A DNA stretch of 64,000 bases, taken from the NCBI RefSeq assembly GCF_014773385.1, contig NZ_JACXAI010000002.1, positions 1-64,000 on the forward strand, given 5' to 3'. The notes below the pieces were generated by a model. That model was not told the origin of the DNA, ran no database searches, and worked only from the letters and a program-made list of their open reading frames with translations. The position numbers and the translations under genes are program-made. Position 1 is the first letter of the stretch. Each line of letters starts with the position of its first letter. Of this stretch, positions 42,896 through 52,026 are shown in pieces. This stretch comes from Metabacillus arenae. GTDB lineage: Bacteria > Bacillota > Bacilli > Bacillales > Bacillaceae.

Positions 42896-45202
42896 TTATC
42901 CCCCACCTATTTTCTTTGATTTCTCAGAAAATTGTTTAGAATGGGATAATCGAAAATTATTAGGAGTAGTTCCAGTGATTTTTTTAAACAATCTCCCATA
43001 TGTTCTTTCTGAATAACCGATCTTCACCGCAATTTCAGATATGTTCATGTCTGTCTGAAGTAACAGCTCTTTTGATTTTTCAACTTTTATATGAGATAAA
43101 TAGTTTAAAAAGCTTTCTCCTGTTATTTTTTTAAACAGTCTGCTTAAATATGCACTGCTTAAACCTACCTTCTCTGCTGCTGATGTCAAAGTATGATCTT
43201 CATAAATGTGTTCTTTCATGTAAGATTTCACAAATTCAACTGCTTTTATCCCCTTCTTTTCACTAATCGTTTTTATTTGGTTTAAAACGAAAATAACCAC
43301 TTTATTTTCAAACCATGCTTTGAATGCGATGAAGGACTGAAAATGAGAAAGCTTCCGAAAAGGTACTTCATAAAACAAATCAAATTGGTTGTCGCTAATC
43401 TCATCGAGTATTCTTTTAAATGAAACAAACAATATAAAGTAAGCATCGGAAATCATTTGACAATTTTTACAGTTATTTTCTATTTGAATGGACCATTCAT
43501 TAAATTTTTGCAATGTATTCTCAAGATTATTATCTTTAAGTTCTTTAATAAGTTCACTCTCAATCTGGTAAGGATAGGAAAAAGGTCTGGTAGTCTCAAC
43601 TTCTTCATAGTAATAAATTTTTTGATCTGCTTTTATGTATTTTTCTTTTAATGCTTCAGTTGCTTCATTAAACGATTTATTTATACCATCTAAGGAAAAA
43701 TAGACTTTTCCAATTCCGATACATGCAGCTATTTTTAATGTTGAATAGAATGATTGTTGCAGGAGAGCAATTACTTGATTTGTCTCCACATGATAATTTT
43801 CTTCACTTATAGTTGAAAGCCAGAGGATTAATACAATTCCGTTATTTTCAATCGCCTCAACAATAAATCCCTCTATATTTTTTTGATCTAATACCTCACC
43901 TCCAATATTCCTAATCGCGAATAACATTAATCCTTTATCATGGAGTAGAGAATTTTGACTAGACAAGCCTGCATAAGGTTCAATAAAAATGACTCTGTAA
44001 GGCTTGTCAAAGTTCAATTGATTCGATAAGAGATCGATTGATTGTTTACTTGTGCCCATTTCACAGGGTCCATGCAATAATTTTAACCACGAATATTTTT
44101 CTAATTCCAGTGAATTTTTTTTCTTCCATTTTTCCAATGAAAAAATTTCCTTCAATAGGAGCTTTCTATTTTTTCGGAGAATATTCCAAATTTCTTCTTT
44201 ATTTAACTTTTCAAGGGGAACATTCATTTCTTTTAAATACAGAACCATAGGTTTCAATAGCTTATTAGCTTGATAAAAAATATAGATACTACCTAATAAG
44301 ATTAAAGAAAAGGCAAGTACAAAGAAAATCGAAGCCGTTTTACGGTGTGGAAATAGTCTGTCATTATCAATACGATAAACAGCAATTAAATCACTTGTGG
44401 TAGATTTACTGTAAAAATAAGTTTCCTTTGTTTCTTGATCAGTGTAATAATTATCTTGTTCAGATGACCTGTCTATTTCTTTTAAAGCTGACTGATATTT
44501 ATTTGAGAGATAGGTCCCAAGAAATTTTTTATTAGAATGGGAAACTACTTTTCCTGAACGATTTAAAATATACATTTCACCAACTGTCTGGTATATATCT
44601 AATCCGTATATCCTTGAAAAAGCACTTTCGTATGTATGAACTGTTAAGTAAGCTTGCGGGAAATTAGAAATAACAGGAAGAGGCTGATAATAAGCCAGCA
44701 GGTCAGCTGCACCTTGCTCATTATAGTAGTCCCAGACTGGTTTTCTATTTGCTTCAACATTTTGATAGCTTGCAAGTAACTGATTAGATAAAGGACTTAT
44801 TACGCCTTTCTCGCTGGAAATGATCATTTCCAGCTTTGGTATATAGAGATCGATACTGTATGAATCTTTAATTGATTTTTTTATATCCCGCAATTTAGTA
44901 TGAATACTTTGAATATGATCATTTTCATTTTTCAAGTTGGAATTATAGATTAATTGATTGAGATCAGAATCCCCTACTAAATTTTTGGTGGATTTACTTA
45001 TAAATTCTAACTCAGCATCCATTCTTTTTTTCACTTGACTTATATTTGCTAAATTTGATTGAAGAACCTGTTCATCTAAATAAGAAGTGAATATGGAATA
45101 GGACACAATAGAAAATAATAAAATGGGAATTGTAATACAAAGAATTCCGAATAAAAAAATACGTCTAAAATATAAGTTTTTAAAGGATTTCAACGTGGAC
45201 AC
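42896..45202 (-). CDS. Membrane-bound AraC-family regulator with Cache-like sensor
   Basis: Protein of 768 residues. A first transmembrane helix (about 13-35) and a second (about 290-312, TASIFFVLAFSLILLGSIYIFY) bracket an extracytoplasmic Cache-like sensor. A long cytoplasmic region follows, and the C-terminal AraC double helix-turn-helix (about 650-755) reads LTSAAEKVGLSSAYLSRLFKKITGESF and ISEIAVKIGYSERTYGRLFKKITGTTP. It is a one-piece sensor-regulator, without a kinase. It likely senses an outside ligand and activates the downstream M20/Dpp/GGT operon, given the 320-bp gap and shared orientation. The ligand is unknown. Confidence 0.9.
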   Translation of the reverse strand: MSTLKSFKNLYFRRIFLFGILCITIPILLFSIVSYSIFTSYLDEQVLQSNLANISQVKKRMDAELEFISKSTKNLVGDSDLNQLIYNSNLKNENDHIQSIHTKLRDIKKSIKDSYSIDLYIPKLEMIISSEKGVISPLSNQLLASYQNVEANRKPVWDYYNEQGAADLLAYYQPLPVISNFPQAYLTVHTYESAFSRIYGLDIYQTVGEMYILNRSGKVVSHSNKKFLGTYLSNKYQSALKEIDRSSEQDNYYTDQETKETYFYSKSTTSDLIAVYRIDNDRLFPHRKTASIFFVLAFSLILLGSIYIFYQANKLLKPMVLYLKEMNVPLEKLNKEEIWNILRKNRKLLLKEIFSLEKWKKKNSLELEKYSWLKLLHGPCEMGTSKQSIDLLSNQLNFDKPYRVIFIEPYAGLSSQNSLLHDKGLMLFAIRNIGGEVLDQKNIEGFIVEAIENNGIVLILWLSTISEENYHVETNQVIALLQQSFYSTLKIAACIGIGKVYFSLDGINKSFNEATEALKEKYIKADQKIYYYEEVETTRPFSYPYQIESELIKELKDNNLENTLQKFNEWSIQIENNCKNCQMISDAYFILFVSFKRILDEISDNQFDLFYEVPFRKLSHFQSFIAFKAWFENKVVIFVLNQIKTISEKKGIKAVEFVKSYMKEHIYEDHTLTSAAEKVGLSSAYLSRLFKKITGESFLNYLSHIKVEKSKELLLQTDMNISEIAVKIGYSERTYGRLFKKITGTTPNNFRLSHSKQFSEKSKKIGGG

Positions 45203-45402
45203 TCCTTATTTACAGACAAATGTATAATTATTAGAATATTAAAATAGTTCATTATATTATATCATGATTTAAATGGTTTAAAGGAAAAAATAGTATATTT
45301 AAGGCTTTTCATTTGAGATAAATAAATCAATTGAATAGGAAAAATAGTGTTTGCACAAGGTAATATTCGTATGTTATTTTTGGGGTGAAAGGAGGTATTG
45401 CT
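45203..45402. other. Divergent promoter region of the araC-type and micro-peptide genes
   Basis: AT-rich region between the regulator gene (minus) and the small membrane peptide gene (plus). No promoter could be fixed with confidence; a weak TTGCAC box is at about 45353. Confidence 0.35.
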
Positions 45403-45498
45403 GTGGAACTTCATTTTTATAAACAGTATACCAAGTGTATTTCAATCGGCTTCCTTGCCGGCGGCTTCTTAGGAATAGTTGCTTCATTATTTACCTAG
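45403..45498 (+). CDS. Small single-helix membrane peptide, 31 residues
   Basis: GTG-initiated 31-codon ORF with an ideal ribosome binding site (AAAGGAGG, 7 bp before the start). The peptide begins MELHFYKQYTKC and continues with one hydrophobic helix rich in Gly and Ile/Leu (ISIGFLAGGFLGIVASLF). The stop codon is at once followed by a terminator, marking a complete one-gene transcript. It resembles small leaderless membrane peptides (toxin-like or regulatory) in shape only; no family is recognised. Location between a regulator gene and an IS3 remnant is unusual. Confidence 0.6.
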   Translation: MELHFYKQYTKCISIGFLAGGFLGIVASLFT

Positions 45499-45521
45499 CC
45501 CCTTTTTTGGGGATTTTTTTC
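45499..45521 (+). terminator. Terminator of the small peptide gene
   Basis: CCCC(TTTTTT)GGGG stem followed by A and seven T. It begins right at the stop codon of the 31-residue ORF. Confidence 0.75.
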
Positions 45522-45659
45522 TGAATGGTCTACTATATCATGATTTCGTTTATCCTTTATTTGAAACTCCAGCCTTCAGAAATTTTGATGGCTGATTATT
45601 TTTGTACTTTCCATTTATCATTTCAAATCAAATTGACCATCTTAGGCTGGCATATAGTA

Positions 45660-45777
45660 TTTTATAATCACAAACGAATCAAGGCAAAATTAAAAGGCAT
45701 GAGCCCAGTACAATACCGAGCACATGCCCTACAAGCCGCCTAAACAAAAACTTGTCTAACTTTATGGGGTCACTTCA
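45660..45777 (+). mobile_element. IS3-family remnant: transposase tail and right end
   Basis: Frame ending at 45743 reads FYNHKRIKAKLKGMSPVQY and then ends with ALQAA, the classical C terminus of IS3-family OrfB. Beyond the stop lies TGTCTAACTTTATGGGGTCACTTCA (45753-45777, shown in two parts in databases as an IS3 right terminal repeat). The transposase upstream is missing or scrambled, and no left end was found. The element is dead. It differs in sequence from the IS3-type fragment at 3965. Confidence 0.75.
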
Positions 45778-45841
45778 CCTTCTTAAAGTAAGGAAAGCCG
45801 GCTATTTCTATCAAAAATGTATTTGGTGAAATTTGTTACTC

Positions 45842-47986
45842 CTAATTTTCCGACAAAACCGGGCTTACTTTAACTGCACTTACTTTAAAGCCTGGCATTT
45901 TGCAGGCAGGGTCTAAGTCTTCTGCTACTAATCGATTCACATTTTGAGTGTCTGCCCAATGAAAAGGAACAAAAACTGTATCTTGTCTAATTTTGTCTGA
46001 CCATTTGCTTCTAACAACGATGCTTCCTCGCCTTGAATCTATTTTTACTAAAACATTGTCTTGGATGTTGTATTTTTTGGCTGTTGATGGATGAACCTCT
46101 AAATAGGATTCAAAATTTCTCGCAGATAATGACGCACTCTTCCTCGTTTGGACTCCGGTTAAATAATGGGACATGACTCTTCCAGTCGTTAAGTAAAGTG
46201 GAAACTCATCACACGTTTTCTCTTTTGAAACGACTGGATCGTTTGGAACAGTAACCATTTTCGCTTTTCCGTTTGAATGGGCAAAGGTTGCTTCAAACAT
46301 CCTTTGAGTCCCCGGATGGTCAAGGTCTGGGCATGGCCACAATATTCCCCCTTCCTTTCTCAGTCGTTCATAAGTTATCCCATAATAATCTGCTATTCCT
46401 CCACGGCTTGCGATTCTTAGCTCATTAAAAATATCTTCTGCTTTTGAATAAGAGAAATAATTTCCTTTTCCGAGGGCTCGTGCTATATCACATATAATTT
46501 GCCAATCATGTCTTACTTCTCCGGGCATCGGTTTGCTTGCTTCTCTTAATGTCACGCGACCTTCAAGATTGGTCATCGTTCCTTCATCCTCTAAATAGGA
46601 TGATGTCGGCAAAATTAAATCGGCTAGCCTTGCTGTTTCAGATTCAAATAAATCTACAGCTACCAGAAATTTTAATTTCTTTAATGCTTGTTTAACAAAA
46701 TGGGCATTAGGATTAGAAACAACTGGATTTGAGCACATGAGAAACATACCTTTTATTTGACCCTCGTCTATTTTCTGGATCATTTCAAATGCGGATACAC
46801 CTTTCCTTGGTAAATCTTCTTTACCTATCCCCCATACAGATGAAATATATTCCCGATGCTCCTCGTTTTCAATCATTCTGTATCCAGGCAGCTGATCCGC
46901 TTTTTGTCCATGTTCCCTTGCTCCTTGGCCATTCCCCTGGCCAGTAATTGCTCCATAACCACTATAAGGTTTCCCAATTTTTCCAGTTGAAATTAGAATA
47001 TTTAAAAAGTTACGAACAGCCGCTGATCCATCAGTCTGCTGTTCAACACCTCTTGCAGTAAAAATCATACCTGATTCTTCACTGCCAAATATTCTAGCAG
47101 CTGTTTGGATTTGCTTAGCAGGTACCCCTGTTAAGCTTTCAATATCCTCTAAATTTATAGAAGAAACGTATTCTCTAATTTCTTCAAACCCTTCTGCCCG
47201 AGCTTGAATAAATTCCTCATCAATTAAATTTTCTTCAATAATTACTTTTAATAATCCATTTGCAAGAGCTGCATCTTTCCCTGGTCTCACTTTTAAATGT
47301 AAATCGGCTATTTTTGTTGTTGCTGTTTCACGAGGATCAATAGCTATAATATAAGCTCCATTTTCCTTTGCTCGTTCAAAGTAAGGCATGATGGTTGGCT
47401 GACATTCTGCAATGTTTGTCCCTGCCAAGATGATTACGCGGGAAAATGGGACTTCTGTTAAAGCATTCGTTAATCCCCGGTCCATTCCGAACGTTTGACT
47501 CGCAGCAGTTGCCGCTGCCGACATACACAATCGCCCATTATAATCGATGTATTTTGTTTTTAAAGCAACCCTTGCAAATTTTCCGAGAAGGTACGCTTCT
47601 TCGTTCGTAATGGATGCACTGCCATATACCCCTAAAGCATCAAAGCCATCTTCAGCTTGAATTTTAGTGAATTGTTCTTTAATAATGTCTAAGGCTTGGT
47701 CCCATGAGATTCGGACAAATTCTCCGTCCACTTTTAATAAAGGATATTTTATCCGATCACTATGCAAAGCATGCTGGTGTGCATTCATTCCTTTTATACA
47801 TAAACGGCCCTCAGAAGTCGGGTTATCTTTTCCAACCGTAGTATACTTTTTTCTTGTCACTTTTGTTTGTTCGATTAATTCCATTTTACATTGCATACTG
47901 CAAAATGGGCATTGTGTCTGATAAGATTTTTCTGATTCAATTTCTTGCTGTTTTGATCGAAAATATTTTAATAACAAATCAGTCAA
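45842..47986 (-). CDS. nasC: Assimilatory nitrate reductase catalytic subunit
   Basis: Molybdopterin oxidoreductase of 714 residues. Four cysteines for a [4Fe-4S] cluster near the N terminus (C26, C29, C33 and one in GRLCIKG about 63). MGD-binding motifs include GSASITNEEAYLLGKFARV, INYNGRLCMS-like IDYNGRLCMSAAATA, RPGKDAALANGLL and ARGVEQQTDG. The C-terminal domain has FVPFHWADTQNVNRL. It reduces nitrate to nitrite in the cytoplasm using electrons from the NasB flavoprotein encoded 33 bp upstream. No NarB-type BFD extension is seen. Order nasB-nasC as in B. subtilis. nasD/E/F are not in this window, so nitrite reduction must be encoded elsewhere. Confidence 0.93.
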   Translation of the reverse strand: MTDLLLKYFRSKQQEIESEKSYQTQCPFCSMQCKMELIEQTKVTRKKYTTVGKDNPTSEGRLCIKGMNAHQHALHSDRIKYPLLKVDGEFVRISWDQALDIIKEQFTKIQAEDGFDALGVYGSASITNEEAYLLGKFARVALKTKYIDYNGRLCMSAAATAASQTFGMDRGLTNALTEVPFSRVIILAGTNIAECQPTIMPYFERAKENGAYIIAIDPRETATTKIADLHLKVRPGKDAALANGLLKVIIEENLIDEEFIQARAEGFEEIREYVSSINLEDIESLTGVPAKQIQTAARIFGSEESGMIFTARGVEQQTDGSAAVRNFLNILISTGKIGKPYSGYGAITGQGNGQGAREHGQKADQLPGYRMIENEEHREYISSVWGIGKEDLPRKGVSAFEMIQKIDEGQIKGMFLMCSNPVVSNPNAHFVKQALKKLKFLVAVDLFESETARLADLILPTSSYLEDEGTMTNLEGRVTLREASKPMPGEVRHDWQIICDIARALGKGNYFSYSKAEDIFNELRIASRGGIADYYGITYERLRKEGGILWPCPDLDHPGTQRMFEATFAHSNGKAKMVTVPNDPVVSKEKTCDEFPLYLTTGRVMSHYLTGVQTRKSASLSARNFESYLEVHPSTAKKYNIQDNVLVKIDSRRGSIVVRSKWSDKIRQDTVFVPFHWADTQNVNRLVAEDLDPACKMPGFKVSAVKVSPVLSEN

Positions 47987-48019
47987 AGCTCATCAACCTC
48001 TCCCCTAGTAGTTCAATAT

Positions 48020-50395
48020 TTACTGTATTAATGGTTCTGAATAAGTCTTCTCGGAAATAATTTTCCGCTTAGAAGCTTCCTCCTCAAGCCTCTCAAGCAG
48101 CTGAAGGCGAAGTTCACTATCAAACAATACTTCTCTTATATGAATCAAGCCGACTCGTTCCATCCATTCCCAAGTTCGCTCCAAATAAATAGCTGTTTCA
48201 CGATAATACTGAATACATCCATAGATTATTTCGATTGCTTCATCTTCTGTTGAGGCTACACATAATAATTCTCCTGCACGAACATTATTTCCACTGCTGC
48301 CTCCGATATAAATCTCCCAGCCTCTTTCAATTCTAATAATTCCTAGATCTTTCGCTTTCGCGTCTCCGCCATTATGAATGCAGCCTGAGACTCCCATCTT
48401 TAATAGATAAGGGGTTGTTAATCCTTCAAGTTTCTTCTCCAGGTTGACAGCTAAATGAGTAGCGTGATGTTTATCACATTGGCATATATGGTCACCATTA
48501 CAGGTTTTTACATTTTGAACTGTATGTCCATTCGTTGAAAATAACGGCATATTTAAATCATTCAAAATATTAGATAGATCTTCTTGCCGTATACCGCTTA
48601 AAAGGAGTCGTTGATGACTCGTTAATGACACATTATCAATCCGGTATTTTTCTACTAGATCTGCAATTCTTCTCAATTCTTCAGCATTTGTCATGCCACC
48701 GTACATTTGTGGAAAGATAGAATAGGTACCATCTTGCTGAAGGGCAGCATTCATTCTCTCATTTACAAATAAACTCTCTTTTTTCGTCTCAAATTCCGGG
48801 TATATCATTCCTAGATAATAGTTTAAAGCTGGATGGCATATATCACATCCATTTTTTTCTTTCCAGTCGAGCTTCTCTATTACTTCTTGAACAGTAAGGA
48901 GATTTCTTTTCTGTATTTCATTTACAACTTCATCCTCTGTTAAAGCTGTACAAGTGCACATTGGTTTTTCTTTAATCGGCGATTCACATTCCCCGCTTTT
49001 AATATAGGTGAGAAGTTCTTCAACCAATGGTTTACAACCCCCGCAGGAGCCTGAAGCCTTCGTGCATTGTTTCACTTGTTCAATTGTAGTTAATCCTTTC
49101 GTTTGAACAGCTTCAATAATCGTTCCTTTTGTTACATTATTACAGTTGCAAAGTATTTCATTATTAGCCATGGCAGAAATGGAATGATTTTCTCCACTTG
49201 TTGAATGAAGAAGCCTTACTTTTTCCAAATTCGTTATATCCTTCTGCTTCACAACGATATCAAGCAGTCTTGTACCATCACTTGTGTCTCCAAACAATAC
49301 AGCGCCGACGATTTTATTTTGATCGAAGACGATCTTTTTATAAACTCCATCTACTTCATCAAAAACCTTTACTGCTTTAAGCGTGTCATCTTCTTCAAAG
49401 ACCCCGACGGAAAATACATTGACTCCAGATACTTTTAATTGTGTAGATAAAACGGATCCTTGATAGGCCTCACAGCTAATGCCGCAAACGTGTTTTGCTA
49501 ATACTTTGCCTTGTTCGTATAAAGGCTTTACTAAACCATATGCAATCCCTTTATGCTCTACACACTCTCCTACAGCGTAAATATGAGGTGTATCTGTTTC
49601 CATATAGTCATTTACAACAATTGCACGATTTGTATGAATACCGTTTTCCTTAGCCAATTGAGTATTAGGTATGACACCAGCTGCCATGACAATTAAATCA
49701 GCTTCTAATTCTGAACCATCATCAAACCTCAAACCTTCAGCCCGGTTTTCTCCGATAATTTCTGTTGTGTTTTTTTCGAGATGAACTCGAATCCCTTGCT
49801 TCTCTAATTCTTTTTGCAGCATGATTGAAGCTGTTGAATCAAGCTGTCTCTGCATGAGATAAGGAGTGTTATGAACGACATCTACTTCCATACCAAGGTT
49901 CACGAGTCCGCTTGCAGCCTCTAAACCTAGCAGTCCCCCGCCTATTACAATTGCTTTTTTATATTGTTTGGAGCTTTCGATCATTTTCTCGCAATCTTCT
50001 ATTGTTCGAAACGTGAAAACTCCTTCTTTTTCAATGTTTGGAATCGGAAGCATAAACGGCAAAGATCCAGTTGCCAAAATAAGTTTGTCATAAGCAACTG
50101 TGCGGTTTTTATCAGTTGTGACCGTCATGTTTTCCTTGTCGATATGAATAACCGTTTCTCCGCTGTAGAGTTCAATTTGATTGTCTTTATACCAATCCAG
50201 TTCATTTATCGTAATATCTTTCAGCAATGTCTTGCCCTGTAATACGGACGATAACATAATTCGATTATAATTAACGTGGGGCTCACTGCCAAAAATGGTA
50301 ATTTCAAATGAGGTTGGATCAATATTTAAAATTTCCTCAATGCAGCGGACACCTGCCATTCCATTCCCAATTAGTACAAGCTTTTGCTTATCCAT
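48020..50395 (-). CDS. nasB: NasB-type electron transfer subunit of nitrate reductase
   Basis: NirB-like flavoprotein of 791 residues. N-terminal FAD/NADH domain (VLIGNGMAGVRCIEEIL; AIVIGGGLLGLEAASGL; TPHIYAVGECVEH). Two BFD-type [2Fe-2S] motifs follow (ILCNCNNVTKGTI ... SGSCGGCKP about 415-460; MCTCTALTEDEV ... GCDICHP about 475-520). The C-terminal half resembles siroheme nitrite reductase, but of the four siroheme/[4Fe-4S] cysteines the last is replaced: TCNGDHIC (about 632-638) is kept, while GCIHNG (about 670-674) has Gly where NirB has Cys. It should therefore transfer electrons from NADH to NasC instead of reducing nitrite. Cotranscribed with nasC. The alternative, a NasD/NirB nitrite reductase, is less likely. 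Confidence 0.85.
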   Translation of the reverse strand: MDKQKLVLIGNGMAGVRCIEEILNIDPTSFEITIFGSEPHVNYNRIMLSSVLQGKTLLKDITINELDWYKDNQIELYSGETVIHIDKENMTVTTDKNRTVAYDKLILATGSLPFMLPIPNIEKEGVFTFRTIEDCEKMIESSKQYKKAIVIGGGLLGLEAASGLVNLGMEVDVVHNTPYLMQRQLDSTASIMLQKELEKQGIRVHLEKNTTEIIGENRAEGLRFDDGSELEADLIVMAAGVIPNTQLAKENGIHTNRAIVVNDYMETDTPHIYAVGECVEHKGIAYGLVKPLYEQGKVLAKHVCGISCEAYQGSVLSTQLKVSGVNVFSVGVFEEDDTLKAVKVFDEVDGVYKKIVFDQNKIVGAVLFGDTSDGTRLLDIVVKQKDITNLEKVRLLHSTSGENHSISAMANNEILCNCNNVTKGTIIEAVQTKGLTTIEQVKQCTKASGSCGGCKPLVEELLTYIKSGECESPIKEKPMCTCTALTEDEVVNEIQKRNLLTVQEVIEKLDWKEKNGCDICHPALNYYLGMIYPEFETKKESLFVNERMNAALQQDGTYSIFPQMYGGMTNAEELRRIADLVEKYRIDNVSLTSHQRLLLSGIRQEDLSNILNDLNMPLFSTNGHTVQNVKTCNGDHICQCDKHHATHLAVNLEKKLEGLTTPYLLKMGVSGCIHNGGDAKAKDLGIIRIERGWEIYIGGSSGNNVRAGELLCVASTEDEAIEIIYGCIQYYRETAIYLERTWEWMERVGLIHIREVLFDSELRLQLLERLEEEASKRKIISEKTYSEPLIQ

Positions 50396-50466
50396 AGTTT
50401 AAAACCCCCAGCTATTAAGTGGCTAGTAAGTATTATTTCATAAAATTTAAGATTTGAAATTATTCA

Positions 50467-50483
50467 TGTCATATAATCTAACA
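50467..50483 (-). promoter_or_regulatory. TnrA-type box for nasB
   Basis: TGTCATATAATCTAACA matches TGTNAN7TNACA exactly. It lies 72-88 bp upstream of the nasB start. On the minus strand a -10-like TAATAC at 50430-50435 puts the box centre about 50 bp before the start point, where TnrA activates. Confidence 0.75.
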
Positions 50484-50616
50484 AGAAAATTACATTTCCA
50501 TATAGAGGTAATTAAATGGATGGGGAGCATCAACCACATATTTCGTTCGATTGGAATTATTTGAATTGGTTAATTAGTCTCCAAATCTACTTTTAATCAA
50601 AAATGAATATTTGTGA

Positions 50617-50633
50617 TGTTACATTTCCTAACA
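50617..50633 (+). promoter_or_regulatory. TnrA-type box for nasA
   Basis: TGTTACATTTCCTAACA matches TGTNAN7TNACA exactly. TATAAT at 50663-50668 gives a start point about 50 bp downstream of the box centre. TnrA is the nitrogen-limitation activator of Bacillus. Confidence 0.75.
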
Positions 50634-50749
50634 TAAAGCTTTTATCTTTGAATTACTCCATTTATAATCGACACAGGTTGATGAGCAACAAAGAAAGACA
50701 AGCAAAATGTTTTACTGAAACTTACAACAATGTTTGAAAGGAGATTTTT

Positions 50750-51955
50750 ATGAAATTATCTGAATTGAAAAACAATGGTAATCCATCAACACTCTTCTCT
50801 TCCTTTTTGTATTTTGATATTAGTTTTATGATTTGGGTTCTCCTTGGTGCTCTTGGAGTATTCATTTCGCAAGATTTTGGCCTTTCACCAGCCCAAAAAG
50901 GATTAATGGTTGCTATTCCAACTTTAGCCGGTTCATTTTTTCGAATCATTCTTGGTATCATGACAGACCGGGTCGGGCCAAAGAAAACGGCTACCATAGG
51001 GATGTTGGTTACAATGATACCTCTAATTTGGGGATTTACTGCTGGAACCTCATTACCAGAGCTTTACGCGATTGGGATATTATTAGGAGTAGCCGGAGCA
51101 AGTTTTTCTGTGGCTTTGCCAATGGCAAGCCGCTGGTATCCCCCACATCTGCAGGGATTGGCGATGGGAATAGCAGGTGCTGGAAATAGCGGGACACTTT
51201 TTGCGACTTTATTCGGCCCTCGGTTAGCAGAAAGCTTTGGCTGGCATAGTGTAATGGGATTTGCTCTTATACCCTTAGTGATCGTCTTCATTATTTTTAC
51301 AATCATGGCTAAGGATGCACCGTCCCAGCCTGAACCACAGCCATTATCTAATTATTTTAAAGTTTTTTCTTTTAAGGATACTTGGTTTTTTTGTTTACTT
51401 TACAGCGTGACATTTGGTGGGTTTGTAGGACTAACTAGTTTTCTAAGTATCTTTTTTGTTGATCAATATCAATTGTCATCGATTCAGGCAGGAGATTTTG
51501 TAACGATATGTGTTTCAGCAGGAAGCTTTTTTAGGCCTGTTGGGGGTTATATAGCGGACCGAGTCGGCGGTGTTCGGGTTCTGTCTACATTATTTATAAT
51601 TGTAGCTATATGTATGGTTGGAGTCAGCCAGCTGCCACCTATTTTACTTGTTACTGCTCTATTATTTGTAGGAATGATGTGTCTAGGAATGGGGAATGGT
51701 GCTGTTTTCCAATTAGTACCCCAGCGCTTTCAAAAAGAAATTGGCATGGTTACCGGGATAGTTGGGGCTGCAGGTGGGATTGGCGGTTTCTTTTTACCAA
51801 ACATTTTAGGTACATTAAAACAATTTACCGGAACATACACTTCGGGATTTATTACCTTTTCTATCATTACGATCATCGCTTTCGGTATTCTTCTTTTGGC
51901 TAGTTTTTCTTGGAAGAGAAATTGGGATACTAAGGGAGATGCGGTTAAAATTTAA
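50750..51955 (+). CDS. nasA: Nitrate transporter, MFS NarK/NasA type
   Basis: Major facilitator protein of 401 residues with 12 hydrophobic segments. The nitrate signature [23 protein letters not shown] and the second one [15 protein letters not shown] are both visible, as is the MFS loop [16 protein letters not shown]. These are the NNP-family markers. It imports nitrate (and may export nitrite). Divergent from nasBC, with its own TnrA-type box, ribosome binding site AAAGGAG. Followed by its own terminator. Confidence 0.92.
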   Translation: MKLSELKNNGNPSTLFSSFLYFDISFMIWVLLGALGVFISQDFGLSPAQKGLMVAIPTLAGSFFRIILGIMTDRVGPKKTATIGMLVTMIPLIWGFTAGTSLPELYAIGILLGVAGASFSVALPMASRWYPPHLQGLAMGIAGAGNSGTLFATLFGPRLAESFGWHSVMGFALIPLVIVFIIFTIMAKDAPSQPEPQPLSNYFKVFSFKDTWFFCLLYSVTFGGFVGLTSFLSIFFVDQYQLSSIQAGDFVTICVSAGSFFRPVGGYIADRVGGVRVLSTLFIIVAICMVGVSQLPPILLVTALLFVGMMCLGMGNGAVFQLVPQRFQKEIGMVTGIVGAAGGIGGFFLPNILGTLKQFTGTYTSGFITFSIITIIAFGILLLASFSWKRNWDTKGDAVKI

Positions 51956-51990
51956 GGTTTGCCATACTATTCAATTACAATCATACAAAA

Positions 51991-52026
51991 GAGAGATCCA
52001 GAGTTTCATGGATCTCTCTTTTTTCT
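51991..52026 (+). terminator. Terminator of nasA (usable in both directions)
   Basis: The perfect stem GAGAGATCCA (51991-52000) / TGGATCTCTC (52009-52018) is followed by TTTTTT. The HAD phosphatase gene on the minus strand ends right beside it. Confidence 0.85.

Larger units (their letters stand above)
50396..50749. other. nasB/nasA divergent control region
   Basis: 354 bp containing two TnrA-type boxes and no coding sequence, matching the B. subtilis nasA-nasB intergenic layout. Confidence 0.7.

Noticed and set aside
48020-50395. Calling this gene NirB/NasD nitrite reductase
   Set aside because: One of the four siroheme/[4Fe-4S] cysteines is replaced by Gly, and the gene directly precedes nasC, the nasB position.
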